From positions 372,001 to 436,000 of the forward strand of contig JACKKD010000003.1 in the NCBI GenBank assembly GCA_020637675.1: DNA of 64,000 nucleotides. Reading direction: 5' to 3'. The position numbers and the translations under genes were made by a program. Shown piece by piece: positions 45,449-55,677 of the stretch (positions are counted from its first letter, which is position 1; every line of letters begins with the position of its first letter). The DNA is from Paracoccaceae bacterium. GTDB lineage: Bacteria > Pseudomonadota > Alphaproteobacteria > Rhodobacterales > Rhodobacteraceae. The notes under the pieces are model-generated. The model did no database searches. It saw nothing but the letters and a program-made list of their open reading frames with translations, and had not been told where the DNA came from.

Positions 45449-45694
45449 ATGACCCAGCGCCTTCACCTCGTCTTCGGCGGGGAACTGGTCAGTCCGGACC
45501 GGACCGTCTTCAAGGACCCGACGGCGATCCATGTCGTGGGAATCTTTCCGGACTACGCCAGTGCCTACAACGCCTGGAAGGCGGAGGCGCAGCGTACGGT
45601 CGACGACGCCCATACGCGCTACTTCATCGCCCATATCCACCGCCTCCGGGACGAGGCGACCGAAACCGCTCCGACCGAAGAACTCGGCGGCTGA
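45449..45694 (+). CDS. DUF4170 domain protein
   Basis: 81 residues: MTQRLHLVFGGELVSPDRTVF then IHVVGIFPDYASAYNAWKAEAQRTVDDAHTRYFIAHIHRL (given in part). This is the whole DUF4170 domain, an alphaproteobacterial small protein of unknown function found next to Kdo/lipid A genes. Twelve bases separate it from waaA, so it belongs to that operon. A supporting role in lipopolysaccharide core synthesis is inferred from context only. SD GGGAGAG. Confidence 0.85.
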   Translation: MTQRLHLVFGGELVSPDRTVFKDPTAIHVVGIFPDYASAYNAWKAEAQRTVDDAHTRYFIAHIHRLRDEATETAPTEELGG

Positions 45695-45706
45695 AGCAGA
45701 GGGGAA

Positions 45707-46936
45707 ATGGCGCGTTCGCTCGCCCTTGCGCTCTACCTTCTTGCCGCGAGCCGGGGCGGGTCGGAGCCCGCCGCGGCGCGCGGCCGCCGACCGGACGGAA
45801 AACTCGTCTGGATGCACCTCGGCGCCGGATCGAACCTCAAACGGCTCGCCCAGCTTGCGCGCCGGCTCTACGACCTGCGCCCGGGGCTCGCATTCCTTGT
45901 CACCGCGCAGGGAGACGCGTCGCCCACCGCGGCCGGATTTCCCGGAACGATGGTGACGGATCGCACCCCGGCGGAGCGCGTGCCGTCGGTCGCCGCGTTC
46001 CTCGACCACTGGCGGCCGGACCTGGCGCTGATCGCCGGAGCGACGCTGCCGCCTGCGCTGATCGCCGGCACGCATGACCGCGGCATCCCGCTGATCCTTG
46101 CCGATATCCGCCTCGGCACCGAGGATGTCGGTCAGTGGCGCTGGCGGCGCGGGCTTGCTGCATCGCTCCTGTCGCGGTTTTCGCGCGTGCTCGCACAGGA
46201 TCCCGAGACCGCCGCGCGACTCCGGGCGATCGGGGGGCGGCAGCTTCCGGTCGAGATTGCCGGCCGGATCGAGGAGACGTCGGAACCTCTTCCGGGCAGC
46301 GAGGCAGAGCGGGCGGCGCTCGCCGAATTGTTGGCGACGCGGCCGGTGTGGCTGGCCGTCGCCTGCCCGGAAGCCGAGGAAGAGGCGGTCATCGCGGCAC
46401 ATGCGCGGGCGATGCGGCTGGCACACAGGATGCTGCTCATCCTCGTGCCCGCCGATGCGCAGCGCGCCGATGCCCTGGCAGACCGCATCGGACGCGAGGG
46501 TTGGGTCGTCGCCCGCCGATCGCGCGAGGAAGAACCGGAGGCGGACGTGCAGGTCTTTCTCGCGGATGGCGAGGCGGAACTCGGCCTCTGGTATCGACTC
46601 GCCCCGGTGACCTTCATGGGCGGGACGCTCTCCCCAGGCGGGACTGGGCGCAATCCGTTCGAACCCGCAGCGCTCGGCTCGGCCATCCTTCACGGCCCGC
46701 ACCCGGGGCCCTATCCGGATGCCTACGCGCTTCTGGCCGACGCCCGCGCGACCCGGCTCGTCAACGGTGCCGAGGCGCTTGCGGACGCGGTGGCTGATCT
46801 CATCGCACCCGACCGGGCCGCTCTTCTCGCGCACAATGCCTGGGCGGTGTCGTCCGGAGGCGCGGAAGTGACCGACAGGGTCGCCGAGATCGTCCTCGCC
46901 ACGCTCGACGGTCCGTCCGGAAAGGTCGCCGCGTGA
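45707..46936 (+). CDS. waaA: WaaA-like 3-deoxy-D-manno-octulosonic acid transferase (divergent)
   Basis: 409 residues with the GT-B layout of KdtA/WaaA: N-terminal [54 protein letters not shown], a central [16 protein letters not shown], and [20 protein letters not shown] near the end. Two departures are clear. The catalytic Glu in the canonical 'HxASxGE' segment is replaced by Asn43, and the 'GGHNPLEPA' His is lost. The usual N-terminal membrane anchor is short or absent. Position between DUF4170 and lpxK still supports a role in the lipid A/Kdo region, but classical Kdo transfer is not assured. It may be a paralogue with another acceptor or donor. Confidence 0.78.
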   Translation: MARSLALALYLLAASRGGSEPAAARGRRPDGKLVWMHLGAGSNLKRLAQLARRLYDLRPGLAFLVTAQGDASPTAAGFPGTMVTDRTPAERVPSVAAFLDHWRPDLALIAGATLPPALIAGTHDRGIPLILADIRLGTEDVGQWRWRRGLAASLLSRFSRVLAQDPETAARLRAIGGRQLPVEIAGRIEETSEPLPGSEAERAALAELLATRPVWLAVACPEAEEEAVIAAHARAMRLAHRMLLILVPADAQRADALADRIGREGWVVARRSREEEPEADVQVFLADGEAELGLWYRLAPVTFMGGTLSPGGTGRNPFEPAALGSAILHGPHPGPYPDAYALLADARATRLVNGAEALADAVADLIAPDRAALLAHNAWAVSSGGAEVTDRVAEIVLATLDGPSGKVAA

Positions 46937-47934
46937 TGGTGGTGCAGGCGCCCCGGTTCTGGTTCACACCGCCCGACCAACCCGGCTGGGCCGCACGTCT
47001 TCTTGCGCCTTTGGGTCGTGTCTACGCCCGCGCGACGGCGCGTCGTCTTGCCGACAGAGCGGGAGTGCGCGTCGGTGTACCGGTGATCTGCGTCGGCAAC
47101 CTGAGCGTAGGCGGCACGGGGAAGACACCGACGGTCGTCGCGCTCGTGCAGCGGCTCGCCGCACGCGGCGTCTTCGCGCATGTCGTCAGCCGGGGCTACG
47201 GTGGAAGTCTTTCCGGGCCGGTCAGGGTCGACGAGCGCCGACACAGCGCGGCGGATGTCGGCGACGAACCCATGCTGCTGGCGGGGTTTACCCCCACCTG
47301 GGTCGCGCGGGACCGGGCGGCCGGCGCGCGGGCCGCCGCAGCCGCGGGCGCAGGGGCGATCCTTCTCGATGACGGCTTCCAGAATCCGACACTGGCCAAG
47401 GACCTGTCGCTTATCGTGGTCGATGCCGGCCGCGGGTTCGGCAACGGGCTTTGCCTGCCCGCCGGCCCCCTTCGAGAGCCGGTCGCGGCGGGGCTGCGGC
47501 GCGCCGATTTCGTGCTGTCTATCGGATCCGCGCCGCAACAGGCGGAGTTCGCGCGGGCCTGGGGTGCCGCCCTGACCGTTCCGCATCTGACCGGTGCACT
47601 GAAGCCCCTCGAGACCGGAATGGACTGGGAGCGGCTGCCGGTGCTCGCCTTCGCCGGAATCGGCCATCCCGAGAAGTTCTTCGCCACGCTTCGCGAGCTT
47701 GGCGCCGAGCTCTGCCGCACTGTCGCACTTGATGACCATCAGCCCCTCACACCCGCGATCCTGCACCGGCTGGAAGCCGATGCGGCGGGGCTTGGCGCCC
47801 AGCTCGTCACCACCGAGAAGGATGCCGTCCGCCTGCCGCAGGACTTCCGCCCGAAGGTGCTGAGCGTACCCGTCCGGCTGGAACTCGACGACTGGGCGCC
47901 GCTCGACGCCGCGCTCGACCGCCTCGGGCTCTGA
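46933..47934 (+). CDS. lpxK: Tetraacyldisaccharide 4'-kinase
   Basis: 333 residues. Phosphorylates the 4' position of lipid IVA precursor at the inner membrane. Walker A is [17 protein letters not shown] (Lys64, Thr65), preceded by the membrane-associated N-terminal helix [50 protein letters not shown] and the C-terminal [10 protein letters not shown] are also family motifs. GTG at 46933 overlaps the waaA stop; the ATG one codon later is also possible. It closes the operon. Confidence 0.93.
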   Translation: MMVVQAPRFWFTPPDQPGWAARLLAPLGRVYARATARRLADRAGVRVGVPVICVGNLSVGGTGKTPTVVALVQRLAARGVFAHVVSRGYGGSLSGPVRVDERRHSAADVGDEPMLLAGFTPTWVARDRAAGARAAAAAGAGAILLDDGFQNPTLAKDLSLIVVDAGRGFGNGLCLPAGPLREPVAAGLRRADFVLSIGSAPQQAEFARAWGAALTVPHLTGALKPLETGMDWERLPVLAFAGIGHPEKFFATLRELGAELCRTVALDDHQPLTPAILHRLEADAAGLGAQLVTTEKDAVRLPQDFRPKVLSVPVRLELDDWAPLDAALDRLGL

Positions 47935-47940
47935 CCGAAC

Positions 47941-49065
47941 TTACCGCTTCAATCCGGCATCGTTCTCGCCGAGCTTCGGCGACGGCCGGTCGAGCGCGAG
48001 GTCGGCGCCCGAGAAGGTGAATGGCGACCGGACACCCGGCACGCCGTCCGGTGCGATGCGCATCCCCCGCGCGACGATCTGAGGGTCGGCGAAAACCTCG
48101 CCCATGTCGTTGATCGGCCCGGCGGGCACGCCCTCCGCCTCGCAGGCGGCGAGGAGATCGGCCTTGCTGAAGGTCCGGGTCCGTTCGGTTATGCGCGCCG
48201 TCAGCGTGGCCCGGTTGGCGATACGGTCTGCGTTCGTCAGGTATTCCGGTGCCTCTGCCAGCGCCGGAAGCCCGAGGATGCCGCAGAATCGGCGGTACTG
48301 GCCGTCGTTGCCGGTGGCGATGATGATCCATCCGTCGGCGCAGTCGAAGACCGAGTAGGGAACGATGTTCGGATGTGCATTGCCCATCCGCATCGGCGGA
48401 TTGCCGGAGGCGAGGTAGTTCATCGCCTGGTTTGCCATGATCGAGGTCGCAACGTCGAAGAGCGACATGTCGATATGCTGCCCCTCGCCGGTCCGCGCCC
48501 GCTGGTGGACGGCCGCAAGAATTGCCGTCGCGGCGTAAACGCCGGTGAAGATGTCGGTGACCGCCACGCCGACCTTCTGCGGCTGGCCGCCCGGCTCTCC
48601 CGTCACGCTCATCAAGCCGGACATGCCCTGGATGATGTAGTCGTAACCGGCACGATGGGCATAGGGTCCGTCCTGCCCGAAGCCGGTAATCGAACAATAG
48701 ATGAGCCGCGGGTTGACTTCGCGCAGGCTCGCGTAGTCGAGCCCGTATTTCGCGAGCCCGCCGACCTTGAAGTTCTCGATCAGGATATCGGCGTCCCGGA
48801 CCAGGTCGCGGACGAACACCTGCCCCTCCGGCGCGCGAAAATCGGCCGTCACCGACTTCTTGCCGCGGTTGCAGGCGTGGAAATAGGCTGCGGACCTGTC
48901 GCCCTCGCGCTCGATGAACGGGGGACCCCAGCGGCGGGTGTCGTCGCCCTCGGGCGCCTCGACCTTGATGACCTCGGCGCCCAGGTCGGCCAGAGTCTGC
49001 CCCGTCCAGGGCCCCGCCAGGATGCGCGCGAGCTCGACGACCTTCAGCCCGGCAAGCGGCGTCAT
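47941..49065 (-). CDS. CaiB/BaiF (class III) CoA-transferase
   Basis: 374 residues. Family starts PLAGLKVVELARILAGPWTGQTLADLGAEVIKVE. The catalytic aspartate is Asp171 in VAVTDIFTGVYA, matching Asp169 of formyl-CoA transferase. QGMSGLMSVTGEPGG and FDVATSIMANQAMNYL are typical. It moves CoA between organic acids; neither acid can be named. It ends six bases from the convergent lpxK stop and starts four bases before the DsbA-like gene's end. Confidence 0.9.
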   Translation of the reverse strand: MTPLAGLKVVELARILAGPWTGQTLADLGAEVIKVEAPEGDDTRRWGPPFIEREGDRSAAYFHACNRGKKSVTADFRAPEGQVFVRDLVRDADILIENFKVGGLAKYGLDYASLREVNPRLIYCSITGFGQDGPYAHRAGYDYIIQGMSGLMSVTGEPGGQPQKVGVAVTDIFTGVYAATAILAAVHQRARTGEGQHIDMSLFDVATSIMANQAMNYLASGNPPMRMGNAHPNIVPYSVFDCADGWIIIATGNDGQYRRFCGILGLPALAEAPEYLTNADRIANRATLTARITERTRTFSKADLLAACEAEGVPAGPINDMGEVFADPQIVARGMRIAPDGVPGVRSPFTFSGADLALDRPSPKLGENDAGLKR

Positions 49066-49069
49066 CGCG

Positions 49070-49741
49070 TCAGTTCGCCAGCTTTTCGTCGAGGATCTTC
49101 GCGAAATCCTCGTACGACATGTTGGAATATTTCTGCCCGTCGATCACGAAGGAGGGCGTCGAGTCGATCCCGTCCTTCGTCGCATTCGTCTGATAGGCCG
49201 CGACCATCGCCTTGGCCTTGTCGTTGTCGTTCAGGCAGGCGTCGATCGCCTCCTTCGCGAGCCCGGCCTTGAGTCCGATCTTGCGCAAGTTGTCGGCTAT
49301 CGTGCTCGCCTGACCGTCGCCGATCCACTGCTTCTGCGTATCGTAGATCATGTCGGAGATCGGGAAGTACTTTTCGGGCCCGCCGCAACGCGCGACCATT
49401 CCGGCCCAGAGGCCAAACTTGTCGAAATAGACCTCGCGGTAGACGAACTTCACCTTGCCGGTGTCGATGTAATTCTTCTTGAGATCGTCGAAGACCGTCT
49501 CATGGAAGTGCGCGCAATGCGGGCAGGTGAAGGAGGCATATTCGATCACTTCCACCGGCGCATTGAGCTGGCCGAGAATCATGTCTGGCGCCGCCGCCAC
49601 CTCCGAGGAGGCCGTCGCCTCCTGCGCTTCCGCCGCGATCGACAGCGACGCCGGCAAGGTGGCCGCGCCGCGACCGATCCAGACGGCGCCGCCCGCCATG
49701 GACAACGCCAGCGCGCCGGCGACGAGATAGGTCTTCGACAT
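49070..49741 (-). CDS. DsbA-family thioredoxin-like oxidoreductase
   Basis: 223 residues. The N-terminus (MSKTYLVAGALALSMAGGAV) is a signal or anchor, followed by a spacer and the thioredoxin-fold domain. The active site is Cys73-Pro-His-Cys76 in EYASFTCPHCAHFHE, as in E. coli DsbA. The cis-Pro loop is STPSFVIDG. Oxidises exported proteins in the periplasm. The ATG at 49741 follows GAGGTCAGCC-like context read on the minus strand. It is 4 bp after the DciA-like gene and could share its transcript. Confidence 0.9.
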   Translation of the reverse strand: MSKTYLVAGALALSMAGGAVWIGRGAATLPASLSIAAEAQEATASSEVAAAPDMILGQLNAPVEVIEYASFTCPHCAHFHETVFDDLKKNYIDTGKVKFVYREVYFDKFGLWAGMVARCGGPEKYFPISDMIYDTQKQWIGDGQASTIADNLRKIGLKAGLAKEAIDACLNDNDKAKAMVAAYQTNATKDGIDSTPSFVIDGQKYSNMSYEDFAKILDEKLAN

Positions 49742-49745
49742 GAGG

Positions 49746-50276
49746 TCAGCCTTTCCTTTGTCCGGAGCGAGACAACACTTTTTCGCCCAAAGCTTCAAGC
49801 GCCGCCCGGAGAACGGGGTCATGGACATCGCCGGACACGCGCGCGGCCTCGCGCTGCGTGGCGGGATCGGGTGGCGGGGCGGCGGGGTGCGTGGCCGGCT
49901 TGAAGGCCACCTGACCCTCGGCGAAACCCGAGGGCGCGGTCTGCGTCACCGACACGCGCGAGATGGCGTTGTAGCCATAGCAGGCATTCACCCTTTCGCG
50001 AATCTTCGGCAACTGCATCTGCAGGAGCGGCGCGGCCGATCCGGTGGTCAGAAGCGTCAGCGTCGCGCCCATCCCCTCGCGGCCGTAGCCGATTTTCACC
50101 GGCAGCGCGATGGCGGCGATCTCCTCGCCCACGACCTCCGCCCAGTGCGTGAGGAGTCGTGACACCGCAAAGCCACGGGATTCGCCCACTGCGCGGATCC
50201 GGTCCTTGAGAAGGCCCGCGGCCGGCTCGAATCCCCGCCCCCTGCGTCTTGGCCTCGTCCCGGTCTCCTGCATCAC
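49746..50276 (-). CDS. DUF721/DciA-like protein
   Basis: 176 residues. Residues 20-115 form the DUF721 region: LLKDRIRAVGESRGFAVSRLLTHWAEVVGEEIA (part) and TLTLLTTGSAAPLLQMQLPKIRERVNACYGYNAI. DUF721 proteins include DciA, which helps load the replicative helicase DnaB in bacteria without DnaC/DnaI. The C-terminal Pro-rich tail is Rhodobacterales-like. DNA helicase loading is a family-based inference. It is divergent from mutY with an 81-bp gap. Confidence 0.8.
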   Translation of the reverse strand: MMQETGTRPRRRGRGFEPAAGLLKDRIRAVGESRGFAVSRLLTHWAEVVGEEIAAIALPVKIGYGREGMGATLTLLTTGSAAPLLQMQLPKIRERVNACYGYNAISRVSVTQTAPSGFAEGQVAFKPATHPAAPPPDPATQREAARVSGDVHDPVLRAALEALGEKVLSRSGQRKG

Positions 50277-50357
50277 TGTCCTTTCCTTCCCGCTCCGCTA
50301 TCTTAGGGAAGCGGCAGGACCTTGCCCACTGGCTTGCGGAGCACGGAGGCATAAAGA

Positions 50358-51419
50358 TTGCGTGACGTGACGATCGCCCCGGCGCTTCTCGCCTGGTACG
50401 GCCGGTCTGCCCGCGTGATGCCCTGGCGCGTCGGGCCGGAGGAGCGCAGCGCGGGAGTGCGCCCCGACCCCTACCGCGTCTGGCTTTCCGAGGTGATGCT
50501 GCAGCAGACGACCGTGGCGGCGGTGCGGGACTACTTCCGCCGCTTCATTGAACGCTGGCCGGACGTCGCTGCGCTGGCTGCGGCCGAGGATGGCGAGGTC
50601 ATGGCGGAGTGGGCCGGCCTTGGTTACTACGCCCGTGCGCGGAACCTCCTTAAATGTGCGCGGGTCGTCGCCGGAGAACACGGCGGCCGGTTTCCCGAAA
50701 GCCGCGACGCGCTCCTCACCCTGCCCGGCGTCGGGCCCTACACGGCCGCCGCCGTCGCCGCCATCGCCTTCGACGAGCCCGCGACCGTCGTCGATGGCAA
50801 CGTGGAGCGCGTGGTTGCGCGGCTCTTCGCGGTCGAGACGCCGCTGCCCGCGGCCAAGCCGGAACTGACCGCCCTCGCCGCGCGATTGACGCCAAGGGAA
50901 CGGCCCGGCGACTTCGCTCAGGCGATGATGGACCTCGGCGCCACGATCTGCACGCCCCGGAGCCCCGCCTGCGGCATCTGCCCGGTCAGGTCTGCCTGCG
51001 CCGGTCACGCCGCCGGGACAGCCGCCAGCCTGCCCTTCAAGGCGGCGAAGGCGGAAAAGCCCACAAGACGAGGCGTCGCTTTCGTGGGCGTCCGCGAGGA
51101 CGGTGCGGTGCTGGTCGAACGTCGGCCCGAACGCGGGCTTCTTGGTGGGATGCTTGGCTGGCCCGGCACTGATTGGGCCTGTTCAGAGCCGATTTCCACT
51201 CCGCCGGCTCCCGGCACCTGGCGCATGGCCGCGGGCGAAGTCCGCCACACGTTCACGCATTTCCACCTCAGGCTTTCGGTCATGACGGCGCGCCTGCCTC
51301 TCGATGCCGCACCGGACCGCGGCCACTTTCGCCCGCGTGCGGAGTTCCGCCCCGCCGACCTCCCTACCGTCATGCGCAAGGTCCACGACCTTGCGTCGGC
51401 TGCCATGGCAGACGATTGA
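50358..51419 (+). CDS. mutY: A/G-specific adenine glycosylase
   Basis: 353 residues starting at TTG; GGAGG lies eight bases upstream, which favours it over the GTG at 50367. Removes adenine opposite 8-oxoguanine. The DNA-glycosylase domain has LSEVMLQQTTVAAV, the helix-hairpin-helix LPGVGPYTAAAVAAIAF and catalytic Asp in VVDGNVERV. The iron-sulfur cluster is CTPRSPACGICPVRSAC (C-x6-C-x2-C-x5-C). The C-terminal NUDIX-like domain recognises 8-oxoG. All motifs are intact. Confidence 0.94.
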   Translation: MRDVTIAPALLAWYGRSARVMPWRVGPEERSAGVRPDPYRVWLSEVMLQQTTVAAVRDYFRRFIERWPDVAALAAAEDGEVMAEWAGLGYYARARNLLKCARVVAGEHGGRFPESRDALLTLPGVGPYTAAAVAAIAFDEPATVVDGNVERVVARLFAVETPLPAAKPELTALAARLTPRERPGDFAQAMMDLGATICTPRSPACGICPVRSACAGHAAGTAASLPFKAAKAEKPTRRGVAFVGVREDGAVLVERRPERGLLGGMLGWPGTDWACSEPISTPPAPGTWRMAAGEVRHTFTHFHLRLSVMTARLPLDAAPDRGHFRPRAEFRPADLPTVMRKVHDLASAAMADD

Positions 51420-51472
51420 GCGCGCAAGCCCCTGGAGGCTAGAGTGATACCCGACACCGGGGAGGATCGCCC

Positions 51473-52615
51473 ATGTCCGAAACGAAAGACATCACCGGGC
51501 TCGCGTCCGCGCTGCCCTTCTGGCTGTCGCTGGTTATGATCCCGCTCGCGCTTGCCGGCGCGGTCCATGGCGGATGGACGGTGTTCCTCCTGCCCGTCTA
51601 CGGCTGGATCGTCACCTCGATCCTCGATGCCATCGCCGGACTCAACCACGCGAACGGCGACACCGAAACGCCTGAGGATGGGCTGTTCTGGTACCGCTTC
51701 CTCACGATCATCTGGTTCCCGGTACAGGCGGGCACGCTTTACGGGCTCATATGGTACGTGACTCAAGCCGATCATCTTGGCACCTGGGAGAAAGCCGTCC
51801 TCTTCTTCGGGGTCGGCGTCATCACCGGCTCGGTCGGAATCACCTATGCGCATGAACTCATGCACCAGAAGAACCGGCTGGAACGCTGGCTCGGCGACCT
51901 CCTCCTGGCCACTGTCCTCTACAGCCACTTCCGGACCGAGCACCTTCTTGTCCATCACCGCTACGTGGGCACCCCGCGCGATGCCGTGACCGCGCGGTAC
52001 AACGAGGGCTTTCCGAGGATGTTCCTGCGGGTCCTGACCGAGGGTCCGGCATCGGCCTGGCGGGCCGAGCGGCAGATGCTCGCGCGGGCGGGCCGGGGGC
52101 CCTTGCATCGGTCGAACCCCTTCTGGCGCTACGGCGTGCTCCAGCTTGTGGCGCTTGCCCTCGCCTTCGCCATCGGCGGCTGGGCAGGTCTCGCCCTGTT
52201 CCTCTGGCAGGCCCTGGTCGCGATATGGCAGCTCGAACTCGTGAACTACGTCGAGCACTACGGCCTGACGCGCCGCCACCTTGGCGAGGGGCGGTACGAA
52301 CATGTCCTGCCCCGCCATTCCTGGAACGCAGACCACCGCGTGACGAACTGGCTGCTCATCAACCTGCAGCGTCATTCGGACCACCATTACAAGCCCGATC
52401 GCCGCTTCCCGCTGCTGCAGACCTACGATCCCGACGAAGCCCCGCAACTGCCCCTCGGCTATCCGGCGATGACTGCCCTGGCGATGATCCCGCCGCTCTG
52501 GCGACGGCGGATGAATCCGCGCGTCCGGGAGTGGCGCCGGCGGCACTACCCGGACATCGCCGACTGGACGGACTATAACCGCGGCCGCCTGCCGATGCCG
52601 AAGGGCGCGAGCTGA
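51473..52615 (+). CDS. alkB: Alkane 1-monooxygenase (AlkB)
   Basis: 380 residues, about six hydrophobic segments. The four histidine clusters that bind the diiron centre are HELMH at 127-131, EHLLVHH at 156-162, NYVEHYGL, and LQRHSDHHYKP. NYVEHYG is the AlkB-specific motif. Hydroxylates terminal carbon of medium-chain alkanes, needing rubredoxin and its reductase. Neither rubredoxin gene is in the window, so electron donors must be encoded elsewhere. SD GGGGAGG upstream of the ATG. It is next to mutY on the same strand, 53 bp apart. Confidence 0.92.
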   Translation: MSETKDITGLASALPFWLSLVMIPLALAGAVHGGWTVFLLPVYGWIVTSILDAIAGLNHANGDTETPEDGLFWYRFLTIIWFPVQAGTLYGLIWYVTQADHLGTWEKAVLFFGVGVITGSVGITYAHELMHQKNRLERWLGDLLLATVLYSHFRTEHLLVHHRYVGTPRDAVTARYNEGFPRMFLRVLTEGPASAWRAERQMLARAGRGPLHRSNPFWRYGVLQLVALALAFAIGGWAGLALFLWQALVAIWQLELVNYVEHYGLTRRHLGEGRYEHVLPRHSWNADHRVTNWLLINLQRHSDHHYKPDRRFPLLQTYDPDEAPQLPLGYPAMTALAMIPPLWRRRMNPRVREWRRRHYPDIADWTDYNRGRLPMPKGAS

Positions 52616-52705
52616 ACCGACCTTTGTTCGTTGCCCCAAGTCGCCCGCCGGAGGCCCGGGCATGCGGTCGACACCGAATGCCTCTCGCGATCGGCGCCCC
52701 GGAAG

Positions 52706-52741
52706 CGAAAAAATCCCCGCCGGGGGTGCAATCCGGCGGGG
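52706..52741 (-). terminator. Intrinsic terminator after ccrM
   Basis: A 9-bp perfect stem CCCCGCCGG/CCGGCGGGG (52715-52723 with 52733-52741). On the minus strand it is followed by ATTTTTTCGC. It lies 50 bases after the ccrM stop and also sits between convergent alkB and ccrM. Confidence 0.8.
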
Positions 52742-52791
52742 TTCAGTTCGTGCCGTGGTTCAGGCCACAGGCACCGGCGGTAACCTTGAAA

Positions 52792-53922
<1,131 letters not shown>

Positions 53923-53946
53923 TTATGGCGCCGATTGGTTGGACCC

Positions 53947-53990
53947 AAGATGAGTCAGCCGTGATTCGCCGTCAAATTCTTTTTTGAATC
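53947..53990 (-). promoter_or_regulatory. Probable methylation-controlled ccrM promoter with three GANTC sites
   Basis: GAGTC at 53952-53956, GATTC at 53963-53967 and GAATC at 53986-53990. On the minus strand a TTGACG (53975-53970) is 17 bases from CATCTT (53952-53947); one GANTC lies in that spacer and another overlaps its downstream end. Confidence 0.5.
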
Positions 53991-54624
53991 AACGACTTAC
54001 AGAAATCTCTTGGCACAAGATGTTGTGCACGGGCCGGAAGGAACGCCTATGGTGTGGGGTCACACCGAGATTTCGGAGTGCATCGAGATGTTCCTTCGTC
54101 GGGTATCCGGCATTTCTGTCCCAGCCGTAACCGGGGTGCTGTTGCGCCAAATCCACCATCAGCCGGTCACGCCAGACCTTCGCCACGATCGACGCGGCGG
54201 CGATCGAGGCGCAGCGCGCATCGCCCTTCACGATTGCCTCGGCGCTGATCGAGAGACCGCGCGGAACGCGGTTGCCGTCGATCAGGAGATGGTCGGGCGG
54301 CTCGCCGAGGCCGGCGATGGCGCGGCGCATGGCGAGGTGGCTTGCCTCAAGGATGTTGAGCACGTCGATTTCCGCCACGCTGGCTTCGGCGATGGACACG
54401 TCCGCAACGGCCAGAATCCGCTCGAAGAGCGCCGCGCGCCGCGCCGCGCCGAGTCTCTTCGAATCGTCAAGGCCGGCCGGGACGCGTTCCGGATCGAGCC
54501 GCACCGCTGCCGCAACGACCGGGCCGCAAAGCGGGCCGCGGCCGACTTCGTCCACCCCCGCGACGCGCAGGCATCCGCGGGCGCGGGCGGCGTCTTCGAA
54601 GGCAAGGTCGGGTGAAAGGGTCAT
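53989..54624 (-). CDS. rnhB: Ribonuclease HII
   Basis: 211 residues. Cleaves the RNA strand of RNA/DNA hybrids, including single ribonucleotides in DNA. Active site begins [19 protein letters not shown] (Asp25, Glu26); DGNRVPRG and [11 protein letters not shown] contain further metal ligands. The ATG at 54624 gives the usual short N-terminus; the reading frame extends upstream without similarity. It is the upstream neighbour of ccrM on the same strand, with the GANTC cluster between them. Confidence 0.93.
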   Translation of the reverse strand: MTLSPDLAFEDAARARGCLRVAGVDEVGRGPLCGPVVAAAVRLDPERVPAGLDDSKRLGAARRAALFERILAVADVSIAEASVAEIDVLNILEASHLAMRRAIAGLGEPPDHLLIDGNRVPRGLSISAEAIVKGDARCASIAAASIVAKVWRDRLMVDLAQQHPGYGWDRNAGYPTKEHLDALRNLGVTPHHRRSFRPVHNILCQEISVSR

Positions 54625-54671
54625 CGCCTCACCTTGCGCGAAACCTGGCCGGTCGCAAGGTGCGCATCCAG

Positions 54672-54701
54672 GAAAAAGGGGCGGACGCAGGCGCCCGCCC
54701 C
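54672..54701 (-). terminator. Intrinsic terminator of the small exported protein gene
   Basis: Stem GGGGCGG/CCGCCCC (54678-54684 with 54695-54701) followed on the minus strand by TTTTTCC, about 50 bases past the stop of the gene at 54753. Confidence 0.7.
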
Positions 54702-54752
54702 CAGGTGCGGCGGGGGATGTTGGGGGACCCCTCCGCCGTCTGCTCGAAAGGA

Positions 54753-55238
54753 TCAACGCGCCTCGGCGATCCGGTAGCCGTTCTGCCGCAGGCACCGGGT
54801 CCCGTAGACCTTGCGGCTGCCCCAGCCGGCATCGACCTCGAAGGCACATTCGGCCGGAAGCTCGCGGCGCAGGCCGAACTCGGTCAGGCAGCGGGCCGAG
54901 ACGACGTCGCGGGGACCGCGCGAGCCCCTGAGTGAAAGGACGCATTCGGCGGGAATGGTGCGATGCTGCCAGCGGTGCCTGTCGCGGCGCCAGTCGCGGT
55001 CGTCTCCATAAAGGAAGCTGTCGTCGTCATAGCGGTGGGCGACCTGCGGCGTGGGCCTATTCTTGTTCTTGTTGGCCTCGTTGATGATGACCCCGACGGC
55101 GGCGGCGCCCAGAAGCAGCGTCAGAAGGCGGCGGTCCTTGTCGTCCATCGCGGCGGCAGGAGCGGGCAGGACCGTGCCCAGGGCCAGCACGGCCGCGGCG
55201 AGGGTGGCGGTCAGTCGAGACGTCAGTTGGCGGAACAT
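54753..55238 (-). CDS. Exported small protein with duplicated Cys-pair motif, function unknown
   Basis: 161 residues, no family I can name. Signal peptide ([30 protein letters not shown]), then a second short hydrophobic stretch ([17 protein letters not shown]), an Asp/Arg-rich linker ([20 protein letters not shown]) and two copies of a motif of about 30 residues: IPAEC-x15-RCL-x4-G and LPAEC-x15-RCL-x4-G. The four cysteines probably form two disulfides, one per copy. Periplasmic or outer-membrane location is inferred. It has its own terminator and stands alone. Confidence 0.75.
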   Translation of the reverse strand: MFRQLTSRLTATLAAAVLALGTVLPAPAAAMDDKDRRLLTLLLGAAAVGVIINEANKNKNRPTPQVAHRYDDDSFLYGDDRDWRRDRHRWQHRTIPAECVLSLRGSRGPRDVVSARCLTEFGLRRELPAECAFEVDAGWGSRKVYGTRCLRQNGYRIAEAR

Positions 55239-55409
55239 CGCGGCTCTCCTTCTGTGGGGCGGCGCGGGCCAGGCGCCCGCATGTCTGATGACGCAGGCTG
55301 CGACCGGTCCGGCGGGGCAGGCAATAACGCCCGGCCGATAGCCGATAACGATGCGCGTCGGTCAGATTTGTTATTGCCTAGCCCGGCCGGTCCGTCGCAG
55401 GTTGCTCGC

Positions 55410-55658
55410 ATGATGAAACCGCGTGTCCTGACCGTCCTCACTCTCGCCGCCTGCCTGGCCGCAGGGACGGCCGACGCCGCCTGCCAGGTCCAGTACAAGG
55501 CGAAGCGGGACAATCCGCTGAAGCTCGACTTTGGCACGGCGAGCCTGCCGGATGACGCCTGCGCGTCGAAGGACGCCGCCGCGGCCGCACTCGCGCCGCA
55601 GCTTGCCGCAAAGGGCTGGACGCTCCTTGCGATCGTCTCCATTGTTCCGGGCGGTTGA
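55410..55658 (+). CDS. Small exported protein of unknown function
   Basis: 82 residues starting at ATGATG (55410). Signal peptide MMKPRVLTVLTLAACLAAGTADA, then CQVQYKAKRDNPLKLDFGTASL and a second half with one more Cys. The first mature residue is Cys, but the context (TADAAC) is not a good lipobox. It ends 19 bases before the next gene on the same strand and may be co-transcribed. No family recognised. Confidence 0.6.
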   Translation: MMKPRVLTVLTLAACLAAGTADAACQVQYKAKRDNPLKLDFGTASLPDDACASKDAAAAALAPQLAAKGWTLLAIVSIVPGG

Positions 55659-55677
55659 CACCGCCGGAGACACCGTA

